5,361 nucleotides of DNA from an uncultured Lachnospiraceae bacterium (lineage in GTDB: Bacteria > Bacillota > Clostridia > Lachnospirales > Lachnospiraceae), in the NCBI GenBank assembly GCA_958446555.1, contig CAUCWU010000193.1, positions 1 through 5,361 of the forward strand, in the 5' to 3' direction. The translations under genes were made by a program, and so were the position numbers. Shown in pieces: positions 1-5,361 of this stretch. Numbering within the stretch: the first letter of the stretch is position 1; each line of letters begins with the position of its first letter. Under the pieces are notes generated by a model. The model was not told the DNA's origin. It did not search any database and saw only the letters and a list, made by a program, of their open reading frames with translations.

Positions 1-1741
1 TGTCTTGATCCACCAATGAAGACAAACCGAAAAGCTCTAGGTAATCGTAGGCTGAGGAAGCAGAAACCAGTGATGTAAGACAACGGGCACCAACGACATT
101 CATCGAATAGGTGATTGCCTGTCGGATGTTGTTGTAGCCAAGATACTGGTTTCCCCACCAGTTTAAAATCTGCTGATTGCCAGCTGTGTAGGCGGCATCA
201 TAATAGGTGGTTGCGAGAGTTGCACCAGAAGAGTCAAGAGCTGGTGCAAATGTGCTTAATACCAGAGAGATAGAGCCGGGTTGACGGTTGGAATTAATTG
301 CACGGTTCAGTGTTAAGCTGCCAGTTTTTTCACCGCGTCCGCCAGATACAGCCAGTACCTGTCCATTTGACTGATTGATAACGATTGCAGATTCTTGAGG
401 TTCAAGGATCGGTGTGAGTATTTCGTTTGTAATTTCATCGTCAGAGGAGAGGATGTGAGCTTTAAATTCGCGAACTGCGCGATAGATGTCCTCTTTTGAG
501 GCATAATTGTTGGTAAAGGTTGCCTGATTTTTCTCTGACTGAAAATAGTGTGTCAAATCCTTTTCTGTGTAGGAGCTTTCTGAGCCATCGCTGTGGCAGA
601 CAGTGAGCGTATAAGACAATGAATACTCTAGGAGCTTGTTTCCAGTTGAGGAGATATAGTTGTCTTCGTTATTGACTTCCTCATCGACGATGGATTGAAT
701 CGTAGGGTCCATGGTTGAATAAATCTGGATGCCACCGCGGTAGAGCAGCTGATAAGCCTGCGAAGCAGAATAGCCTAGTTTTTCCTGTAAATCATTTGAA
801 ACCTGATTGTAGACAGCATCTGTAAAATAGGAAAAAACAGATGAAGCAGTTTCAGAGGAGGTAATGTTGGCAGTTTGAATGCGGCTGTACACATCGTCTG
901 CAAGTGCTTCGTCCATTTGATTCTTTGTGATAAAATCCTGTTCGCACATTTTCTCAAGAACAATTTCTCGGCGGGTTGCATTGTCCTGTGGATGTGTGAT
1001 TGGATTATATCGTGATGGGTTTGAGGTTGTCGCAGCCAAAACGGCACATTCTGATAAAGTCAATTCCCATACATCTTTGCCAAAATAGCGGTGGGAGGCA
1101 GTTTGAACACCGAGACAGCCACTGCCAAGATTGATCGTGTTCAGATAATATTCCAGAATCGTTTCTTTGCTTTCAAGCTTATTTTCTAGTTTTCTTGCCA
1201 GATATTGCTCTTGAATTTTGCGGCGCAGTTTGTCTGAAAAGTTTGCCTCAAAACCACCCTGTAGGACATTATTTTTGATGAGTTGCTGGGTGATGGTGCT
1301 AGCACCTTCTGAAAAGCGTCCACTGGTAAGACCAACATAGGCTGCACGCAAAATTCCTTTGAGATCGACACCGTTGTGCTCGTAAAAGCGGCTGTCTTCA
1401 ATTGCGACAAATGCATGGACAAGATCATCTGGAAGCTGATCGTAGCTAACCTCCTCACGGTTACTTCCCTCTGTGACAAGAGTTTGCATCAAATTGCCAT
1501 CTGCATCATAGATCTGTGAGGCATAACCCTGTGGCTGCGCATCGAGTATATCAAGAGATGGCGCAGCGGCGATGGCACCGCGCACAAAGCCGATACCGAT
1601 TGCAAAGCCGACACAGCAAACAATAATAAATGCAGCGAGAGCGCATTTTAAAAGAAAAACGAGATGGTGGCGTCTGGCTTGAGTTTTGGTGCCGAGAAGA
1701 CCGTCCAGCTCTTTTTTTATGGATTCATTGCCAAAAATCAT
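1..1741 (-). CDS. Class A penicillin-binding protein (GT51 glycosyltransferase plus transpeptidase), partial, with degenerate SxxK
   Basis: The 580 complete codons visible run from ATG 1741-1739 to the left edge without a stop, so the C-terminus is missing. The protein would polymerise and crosslink peptidoglycan at the outer face of the membrane. A short basic cytoplasmic tail (1-26) precedes one membrane anchor (about 27-54). The GT51 domain is intact: EDSRFYEH (115-122, likely catalytic Glu115), GASTITQQL (146-154), RRKIQEQYLARKLE (173-186, second Glu likely 178), KETILEYYLN (192-201) and RREIVLEKM (257-265). A linker follows, then the transpeptidase domain from about 445. Its SxN box is SMN (546-548), but the SxxK position, after RQPG, reads S490-I-S-L493, so the catalytic lysine is replaced by leucine. 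The KTG box lies outside the window. The frame is open throughout, so this is not a frameshift. AAAGG about 8 nt upstream supports the start. The call as a class A PBP is firm; loss of transpeptidase activity is inferred. Confidence 0.93.
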   Translation of the reverse strand, partial: MIFGNESIKKELDGLLGTKTQARRHHLVFLLKCALAAFIIVCCVGFAIGIGFVRGAIAAAPSLDILDAQPQGYASQIYDADGNLMQTLVTEGSNREEVSYDQLPDDLVHAFVAIEDSRFYEHNGVDLKGILRAAYVGLTSGRFSEGASTITQQLIKNNVLQGGFEANFSDKLRRKIQEQYLARKLENKLESKETILEYYLNTINLGSGCLGVQTASHRYFGKDVWELTLSECAVLAATTSNPSRYNPITHPQDNATRREIVLEKMCEQDFITKNQMDEALADDVYSRIQTANITSSETASSVFSYFTDAVYNQVSNDLQEKLGYSASQAYQLLYRGGIQIYSTMDPTIQSIVDEEVNNEDNYISSTGNKLLEYSLSYTLTVCHSDGSESSYTEKDLTHYFQSEKNQATFTNNYASKEDIYRAVREFKAHILSSDDEITNEILTPILEPQESAIVINQSNGQVLAVSGGRGEKTGSLTLNRAINSNRQPGSISLVLSTFAPALDSSGATLATTYYDAAYTAGNQQILNWWGNQYLGYNNIRQAITYSMNVVGARCLTSLVSASSAYDYLELFGLSSLVDQD

Positions 1742-1780
1742 AAGTTGGGCCTTTCTGTGGGTAGTACTACTGTTACTTAC

Positions 1781-1814
1781 GAATTGCTTCGTTACTTCGT
1801 AACTTTCGCAATTC
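1781..1814. repeat. Compound inverted repeat: 7-bp outer and 5-bp inner stem
   Basis: The outer arms are GAATTGC (1781-1787) and GCAATTC (1808-1814). The inner arms are GTTAC (1791-1795) and GTAAC (1799-1803) around a TTC loop. The two stems are separated by a small internal loop (TTC opposite TTTC). GTTACTT recurs at 1772-1778, which offers an alternative pairing partner for 1799-1803. It lies about 40 nt upstream of the PBP start codon. Confidence 0.7.
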
Positions 1815-1834
1815 TAAAAACATTCGAATTCGCT

Positions 1835-1851
1835 GATTTTCTTCGAAAATC
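1835..1851. repeat. Inverted repeat: 7-bp stem with 3-nt loop
   Basis: GATTTTC (1835-1841), loop TTC, GAAAATC (1845-1851) is a perfect 7-bp hairpin. Two further pairs (1832-1833 with 1852-1853) form if the T at 1834 is bulged. It is the middle hairpin of the PBP leader. Its loop, GAA on the minus strand, is the same as in the next hairpin (1781-1814). No U-tract follows on either strand, so it is not a standard intrinsic terminator. Confidence 0.7.
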
Positions 1852-1872
1852 GCTGCATCCTCATGTTTTTGC

Positions 1873-1929
1873 GGGTCTCAAGGTCGTAGCCTTTCATGCA
1901 AGCATGATCAGCTTGTGACTTTGAAACCC
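1873..1929. repeat. Long imperfect inverted repeat (13-bp stem) with nested hairpin
   Basis: The left arm GGGTCTCAAGGTC (1873-1885) pairs with the right arm GACTTTGAAACCC (1917-1929). Eleven of 13 positions are Watson-Crick, one can be a G-U wobble and one is a mismatch; this holds whichever strand is transcribed. Nested inside is CAAGC (1899-1903) / GCTTG (1911-1915) with a 7-nt loop, leaving 1886-1898 as an unpaired strand. On the minus strand the outer arm begins at the predicted transcription start of the PBP gene. Confidence 0.75.
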
Positions 1930-1936
1930 TAGTATC

Positions 1937-1945
1937 AGTATACCA
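1937..1945 (-). promoter_or_regulatory. Extended -10 promoter for the PBP gene
   Basis: On the minus strand the sequence reads TGG-TATACT: a 5/6 match to TATAAT preceded by the TGn extension, which can compensate for a poor -35. The best -35 at 17-bp spacing is TGGTAA (1965-1960), only 3/6. The start of transcription would be near 1929-1931, giving a leader of about 190 nt before the PBP ATG. The prediction rests on motif match and position only. Confidence 0.5.
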
Positions 1946-1980
1946 AAAATGGGAGAAAATTACCAGAAAAAAAGCAAAGC

Positions 1981-2009
1981 TTTACAGAACCCCAAAAATA
2001 GGATACACT
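1981..2009 (+). promoter_or_regulatory. Probable sigma-A-type promoter for the yigZ operon
   Basis: TTTACA (1981-1986, 5/6 to TTGACA) is followed after exactly 17 bp by TACACT (2004-2009, 4/6 to TATAAT). Transcription would start near 2016, about 33 nt before the yigZ ATG. The -10 overlaps a tandem GATACACTA/GATACACGA pair (2002-2019), which could offer a second -10 or a small binding site. It is divergent from the PBP promoter, with starts roughly 85 bp apart. Confidence 0.45.
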
Positions 2010-2048
2010 AGATACACGATAAAAAACGAAGGGGATTAGGTAAAGAAG

Positions 2049-2714
2049 ATGGCAGAAGCCTATAAGACAGTTTATATTGGAAATTCAGCAGAGATTGTGG
2101 AGAAAAAATCCAGATTTATCGCAAATTTTGAGCATGTGGAATCAGAGGAGGAGGTGCTTGCCTATATCGAGTCAATTCGAAAAAAATATTGGGATGCAAG
2201 ACACAATTGTTATGCGTACTGTATCGGAAAAAAGCAGGAGCTAAAGAGGTGCAGCGATGACGGAGAGCCATCGCAGACAGCAGGAAAGCCGATGCTTGAT
2301 GTGTTAACTGGTGCAGGGCTGTGTGATACAGTTGCCGTTGTCACTCGATATTTTGGTGGAACCTTACTTGGCACTGGTGGTTTGGTCCGCGCTTACACAG
2401 CAGCGACAAAGGCTGGCATGGAGGCAAGTGAGGTCATTGAAAAGATACCGGCTGTACAGTTTTTGGTCAGAGTAACCTACAATCAGATAGGAACGCTTTT
2501 GTATCTGATTGGACAAAAAGGGTATAGTCAGCTTGATAGCGACTATGCAGAGGATGTGACAGTTCGTTTTTTGGTTCCGCAAAGTGAGAAAGAGGCGATG
2601 GAAAAGCAGCTTCTTGAGAGCTTTCAGGGCAGTGCGAAGACGCAGATTGACGACTTTGGCTACTATGCAAAGAATGGAAAAGAATTACTTTTGTTTGAGG
2701 AGAAAAATTCATGA
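2049..2714 (+). CDS. yigZ: YigZ/IMPACT family protein (UPF0029 with DUF1949)
   Basis: The protein has 221 residues, close to the usual family length of about 200-220. The N-terminal IMPACT domain (about 15-125) shows the family signatures: KKSRFIA (19-25), ARHNCYAYCIG (50-60), SDDGEPSQTAGKP (69-81) and VTRYFGGTLLGTGGLVRAY (98-116). The C-terminal part (about 137-205) fits the ferredoxin-like DUF1949 domain. It is a soluble cytoplasmic protein. The family is related to eukaryotic IMPACT, a regulator of the GCN2 kinase, but the bacterial role is poorly defined, with nucleic-acid or translation-related functions proposed. AGG at 2038-2040, 8 nt before the ATG, is a weak ribosome binding site. 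It is the first gene of a rightward operon, and its stop overlaps the start of the response regulator, which suggests translational coupling. The family call is firm; the function is not. Confidence 0.93.
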   Translation: MAEAYKTVYIGNSAEIVEKKSRFIANFEHVESEEEVLAYIESIRKKYWDARHNCYAYCIGKKQELKRCSDDGEPSQTAGKPMLDVLTGAGLCDTVAVVTRYFGGTLLGTGGLVRAYTAATKAGMEASEVIEKIPAVQFLVRVTYNQIGTLLYLIGQKGYSQLDSDYAEDVTVRFLVPQSEKEAMEKQLLESFQGSAKTQIDDFGYYAKNGKELLLFEEKNS

Positions 2715-3427
2715 TAACCTGTGCAATGTGTGATGATGATCTGCCATTTGCTGAGCAGCTTAGAAGTCTTGTAATGGCTTATGCAAAAAAAAGGCGAGTG
2801 GAGCTGCAGGCTGAAACATTTGCATCTGCGGAGGAACTTTTAGAAGAAATTGAAAACGGTGCAGGCTTTGAAATATTGTTTCTTGATATTGAGATGCGAA
2901 AAATGGACGGAATCGAACTTGGAAAAAAGCTTCGTGAAAGTTCATACCAGACACTTATTATATATGTTTCTGGTTATGATCAGTATATGCGCCAGCTGTT
3001 TGAAGCGGAGCCATTTCGTTTTTTATCAAAGCCGTTAAAGCAAGAAGAACTTGAGAATGTGTTAGATAAGGCGTTTGAGCGAATCAGCCGTTTTCACAGA
3101 GAGTTGTTTACGATTCGTTTTGGAAAAAACGTGGTTAATCTTCTTTGCCGAGATATTGTATATCTGGAAAGCAATAAGCGGAAAGTAATTGTTCATACTG
3201 TGCGAGGTGAATATGAGTATTACCATAAGCTTGATGAGGCTGAGGAGGAGCTTTTAGCAATCAGTGCAGATTTTGTACGGATTCACAAGGCTTATCTTGT
3301 TAATATGGAGCACGTTGAAGCCTTTCAGTATGAAAAGCTTGCTCTTAGAGATGGTACAATTTTAAGTATAAGTGAGGCACACCGCGCTAATGTGCGCAGC
3401 CGCTTCTGGGAATGGGGTTCTGAGTAA
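2711..3427 (+). CDS. LytTR-family response regulator (AgrA/VirR type)
   Basis: The protein is a 238-residue cytoplasmic transcription factor of a two-component system. The receiver domain (1-about 122) has the acidic pocket DDD (8-10), phospho-acceptor Asp59 in LFLDIEM, Ser87 at the Thr/Ser switch position and Lys107 in the SKPL motif, so all key residues are present. The LytTR DNA-binding domain (about 133-236) carries the typical DIVYLES (148-154) and FVRIHKAYLVN (188-198) signatures. Such domains bind paired direct repeats upstream of target promoters. The ATG lies inside the yigZ stop (ATGA, 4-bp overlap), and AGGAG (2698-2702) sits 8 nt upstream inside the end of yigZ. The kinase gene follows after 26 bp and is its probable partner. 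The target genes cannot be told from this window. The length is normal for the family. Confidence 0.95.
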   Translation: MITCAMCDDDLPFAEQLRSLVMAYAKKRRVELQAETFASAEELLEEIENGAGFEILFLDIEMRKMDGIELGKKLRESSYQTLIIYVSGYDQYMRQLFEAEPFRFLSKPLKQEELENVLDKAFERISRFHRELFTIRFGKNVVNLLCRDIVYLESNKRKVIVHTVRGEYEYYHKLDEAEEELLAISADFVRIHKAYLVNMEHVEAFQYEKLALRDGTILSISEAHRANVRSRFWEWGSE

Positions 3428-3453
3428 GAACAAACATTGAGAGGGATCGAAAC

Positions 3454-4374
3454 ATGACAGATTTATTGCTTGTATTATTGATCAATTTTTTTGCATTATA
3501 TACGACATCACAATATCTTGCAGTTTTGAAAAAAGAAGAACAGAAAAAAAATTGGCGCTGCCTTTTGCCGCATTTTCTTTTATGGTGTGTGTTAAATCTG
3601 TGCTGTTTGATTCTGATTCGTACAAAAGGGGTTCTAAGTTTATTTAGTGCAGCAGTTGCTGCGATTATTTTACTGTTCGAGACAATTTTTGCGTTCCAGA
3701 AGGAAGAAGCCTGGAAGGAAAAGACAAGGCGAAGGGAATATATGACAGGCCGTCAGCTTCAGTACTATGCAAAGCAGTATGAGGCTCTTTCTCATTTTCA
3801 GGAAACCATGAGAAAGGAGCGTCATGAGCGAAAAAACCGCAATATGGAGCTTTTGATGCTTGCTGAAAAAGGAGATTTCAATTCTTTAATTTGCCGCTTG
3901 AAGGAAGAGCAAAGTCTTATGACACCGCATGCATCAACAACAGGAAATAGAACAGTAGATGCGGTACTTGGCTTTGAAAAGGCCGTGGCAAGAGAAAAAA
4001 AGATTGAAGTGGAAGAATCGATTTCCATTCCAAGAGAAATGGAGGTGGCAGATTCTGTATTATGCGGTGTTCTTGGAAATGCGCTTGATAATGCAATTGA
4101 AGCATGTGACAGAGTAAGTGAGAAGGAACGTCTTGTGAAGATTTTTATGAAGGTTGAACGAAAAAATCTTTTTATTGAAATTAAAAATCGCTATGACGGT
4201 ACTATTTTTGAAGCGCAGGATGGACGCCTTATAAGCCGTAAAGATAATCCACAGGAGCATGGAATGGGTCTTCGCATCATGCATGAACTTTTAGAACATG
4301 CAGACGGTAATGTTGAGACAATGTGGGATGAGCAGATATTTACACTAAGAGTGATGATTTATCATGTGATTTAG
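3454..4374 (+). CDS. Short GHKL-family sensor histidine kinase (AgrC-like)
   Basis: The protein has 306 residues and about three membrane segments (2-25, 36-56, 59-82), fewer than the six or seven usual in AgrC-type kinases of about 430 residues. The dimerisation/phospho-acceptor region is RHERKNR (123-129). His124 and Asn128 match the family's HDxKNH, but the Asp is Glu and the second His is Arg. The C-terminal GHKL ATPase domain (about 165-303) has N-box GNALDNAIEACD (208-219) and G-box HGMGLRIM (269-276), so ATP binding looks intact. The linker 83-125 is rich in charged residues and may be coiled coil. The start is backed by AGGGA (3442-3446), 7 nt upstream. It lies just behind the LytTR regulator and is very probably its cognate kinase. 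No agrB/agrD-like gene adjoins it, so the ligand is unknown; the small membrane part suggests it may sense within or at the membrane. Confidence 0.9.
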   Translation: MTDLLLVLLINFFALYTTSQYLAVLKKEEQKKNWRCLLPHFLLWCVLNLCCLILIRTKGVLSLFSAAVAAIILLFETIFAFQKEEAWKEKTRRREYMTGRQLQYYAKQYEALSHFQETMRKERHERKNRNMELLMLAEKGDFNSLICRLKEEQSLMTPHASTTGNRTVDAVLGFEKAVAREKKIEVEESISIPREMEVADSVLCGVLGNALDNAIEACDRVSEKERLVKIFMKVERKNLFIEIKNRYDGTIFEAQDGRLISRKDNPQEHGMGLRIMHELLEHADGNVETMWDEQIFTLRVMIYHVI

Positions 4375-4401
4375 AATTTAATGGTTACAAAAATATCTGG
4401 C

Positions 4402-4435
4402 AAAAATGACAGCAAAAAAAATACTAATCATTTTT
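4402..4435. repeat. A/T-rich inverted repeat between kinase and nfeD genes
   Basis: AAAAATGA (4402-4409) and TCATTTTT (4428-4435) form a perfect 8-bp inverted repeat around an 18-nt A-rich loop. It sits in the 102-bp gap between the kinase stop and the chosen nfeD start. The stem is almost all A/T with a large loop, so it is a poor intrinsic terminator. An operator or chance are equally possible. No convincing promoter is seen in this gap. Confidence 0.35.
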
Positions 4436-4476
4436 GTGGTAGCATAAGAAAAACGAAGATGAAAGGAGGATTAGAT

Positions 4477-4935
4477 GTGGACAGTATCGAAGTTTATGTT
4501 TGGCTCATCGTATTTATCGTATTGACAGCGATTGAGATGGCAACATTTCAGCTTGTAACCATTTGGTTTGCTGTCGGTGCCGTTGCAGCATTTATTACTT
4601 CACTGTTTTCGACATCGTTAGAAATTCAGCTTATTGTTTTTTTAGCTGTGTCGATGCTGTTATTGATTTTGGTTCGTCCTATTGCCGGACGCTTTCTTCA
4701 GACAAAGACAGTCAAGACAAATGTCGATAGTTTAATTGGAGATTATGCAACGGTTACGGCTCGAATACATAATCAGGAAGGCTTTGGAAAAGCTGTAATT
4801 CGTGGTCAGGAGTGGACAGCTGCTGCCGAGAAGGATGACGAAATTATCGAGGCAGGCAGTCATGTTGTTGTCACAGGAATACGAGGAGTCAAACTGATCG
4901 TTGCAAAGATTGAGCCGTCAGGGACAACACAGTAA
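4477..4935 (+). CDS. NfeD-like membrane protein (short form, OB-fold domain)
   Basis: From GTG 4477 the protein has 152 residues, the usual length of short NfeD proteins. It has three membrane segments (about 7-25, 28-44, 48-67), then a C-terminal OB-fold-like domain (about 82-146) with the family's VKTNVDSLIGDYATV (79-93) and GVKLIV (137-142) motifs. Short NfeD proteins partner with SPFH/stomatin proteins at membranes, and just such a gene follows. The frame is open back to ATG 4381, but the extra 32 residues are polar and unlike the family, have no ribosome binding site, and contain an excellent AAAGGAGG (4462-4469) placed 7 nt before the GTG. I therefore take GTG. An out-of-frame ATG (4475) overlaps it as ATGTG and opens only a 16-codon frame. 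The family assignment is strong; the exact biochemical role is not known from sequence. Confidence 0.88.
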   Translation: MDSIEVYVWLIVFIVLTAIEMATFQLVTIWFAVGAVAAFITSLFSTSLEIQLIVFLAVSMLLLILVRPIAGRFLQTKTVKTNVDSLIGDYATVTARIHNQEGFGKAVIRGQEWTAAAEKDDEIIEAGSHVVVTGIRGVKLIVAKIEPSGTTQ

Positions 4936-4988
4936 AATAGTTAAAAGCATAAGCAGTGTATCATTTAAGAGAAAAGGAGTGTATGAGT

Positions 4989-5361
4989 ATGTTAGCAGCA
5001 TCAATTATTAGTCCTCAATTTATTGCAGGCGTTATTATTGTCATTGTTATTTTATGTATCATTGGTTCATGTATCCGTATTGTGCCACAGGCACATGCCG
5101 TTATCGTAGAGCGTTTAGGCGGTTATCTTACGACATGGTCGGTCGGTGTTCATATCAAGATGCCATTTGTTGATCACGTTGCAAGAAACGTTATCTTAAA
5201 GGAACAGGTTGTAGACTTTGATCCGCAGCCGGTTATTACAAAGGATAATGTTACAATGCTTATTGATACAGTTGTATTTTATCAGATTACAGATCCAAAG
5301 CTTTATGCATATGGTGTGGAAAATCCGCTGATGGCAATTGAAAATCTGACAGCAACGACAC
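4989..5361 (+). CDS. SPFH/Band 7 (stomatin/QmcA-like) protein, N-terminal part
   Basis: The 124 visible codons run off the right edge. A membrane anchor (about 11-30) is followed by the start of an SPFH domain: VPQAHAVIVERLGGY (32-46), GVHIKMPFVD (53-62), KEQVVDFDPQPVITKDNVTM (71-90) and DTVVFYQITDP (93-103), all typical of the stomatin/QmcA branch. Such proteins oligomerise at the inner membrane and scaffold membrane domains, commonly with an NfeD partner, which here is the gene 53 bp upstream. AGGAG (4975-4979) lies 9 nt before ATG 4989 but only 3 nt before the in-frame ATG 4983, so 4989 is preferred; the difference is two residues. The two genes are probably co-transcribed, as no terminator separates them. 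Full members have about 300 residues, so over half is missing here. Confidence 0.93.
   Translation, partial: MLAASIISPQFIAGVIIVIVILCIIGSCIRIVPQAHAVIVERLGGYLTTWSVGVHIKMPFVDHVARNVILKEQVVDFDPQPVITKDNVTMLIDTVVFYQITDPKLYAYGVENPLMAIENLTATT

Larger units (their letters stand above)
1742..1930 (-). promoter_or_regulatory. Structured 5' leader of the PBP gene, possibly a dispersed intergenic repeat
   Basis: This stretch between the predicted PBP transcription start and its ATG is packed with inverted repeats. Read on the minus strand they are: a 13-bp stem (1929-1917 with 1885-1873) enclosing a small hairpin; a 7-bp hairpin with a GAA loop (1851-1835); a compound hairpin (1814-1781); and a 10-bp perfect palindrome GTAGTACTAC (1761-1770). 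The PBP ribosome binding site (AAAGG) follows just before the ATG. No protein-coding gene is credible here. Two minus-strand frames are open for short stretches, but neither has a ribosome binding site. The compact, evenly spaced hairpins suggest either a cis-acting leader RNA or a copy of a dispersed intergenic repeat. I have a vague, unverified memory of peptides like its conceptual translation in Lachnospiraceae annotations. It matches no riboswitch class that I recognise. Confidence 0.5.

Noticed and set aside
260..290. Frameshift or pseudogene as the reason for the missing SxxK lysine
   Set aside because: The frame is open for all 580 codons and aligns with family features on both sides of the motif, so a frame change is not supported; it looks like substitution.
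1664..1918. An 84-codon plus-strand open frame starting inside the PBP gene
   Set aside because: It lies antisense to the PBP N-terminus and the hairpin leader, has no ribosome binding site and resembles no protein; its openness comes from the opposite-strand gene and the repeat structure.
1742..1930. T-box or known riboswitch upstream of the PBP gene
   Set aside because: I see no T-box consensus, no antiterminator/terminator pair with U-tract, and no aptamer core that I recognise.
4402..4440. Intrinsic terminator after the kinase gene
   Set aside because: The stem is almost entirely A/T with an 18-nt loop and only a short T run within the stem arm, too weak for a confident terminator call.
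4381..4476. Upstream ATG start for the nfeD gene
   Set aside because: There is no ribosome binding site before it, the extra residues are unlike NfeD N-termini, and a strong AAAGGAGG sits within the extension next to GTG 4477.
1..5361. CRISPR array, tRNA/rRNA, insertion sequence or phage/defence genes
   Set aside because: There is no spaced direct-repeat array, no tRNA-like fold, and no transposase, integrase or defence-type protein; all long frames are accounted for by the genes listed.

Overview
This 5.4 kb window looks like chromosomal DNA from a low-to-moderate-GC Gram-positive anaerobe, most likely a Lachnospiraceae-type Clostridia. The grounds are strong AGGAGG-type ribosome binding sites, the style of the class A penicillin-binding protein, a LytTR/GHKL two-component pair and an NfeD-SPFH pair. 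That placement is inference from protein style and codon use. No mobile-element genes, tRNA, rRNA or CRISPR array are visible.

Layout: positions 1-1741 on the minus strand hold the first 580 codons of a bifunctional class A penicillin-binding protein (PBP) whose C-terminus lies off the left edge. Positions 1742-2048 are a divergent intergenic region. It holds a probable extended -10 promoter for the PBP, a roughly 190-nt leader packed with inverted repeats, and a probable promoter firing right. To the right follow a YigZ/IMPACT-family protein (2049-2714), a LytTR response regulator whose start overlaps the yigZ stop as ATGA (2711-3427), a short GHKL sensor kinase (3454-4374), an NfeD-like membrane protein (best start GTG 4477, to 4935) and the N-terminal part of an SPFH/stomatin-like protein (4989 to the right edge).

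How the genes work together: the response regulator and kinase form an AgrA/AgrC-type signalling pair, but no agrB/agrD-like peptide gene is in view. NfeD and SPFH proteins are a known partner pair at membranes. The PBP builds cell wall. The window therefore has a cell-envelope and sensing theme, with yigZ as a housekeeping gene translationally coupled to the regulator.

Two things deserve a second look. First, the PBP transpeptidase domain keeps its SxN motif (SMN), but the active-site SxxK reads S-I-S-L, so the catalytic lysine is missing while the glycosyltransferase half is intact. Second, the PBP leader is an ordered array of hairpins. It starts at the predicted transcription start with a 13-bp stem, and it has the look of a dispersed intergenic repeat or a structured regulatory RNA. 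I do not see a clear new defence or mobile system here.
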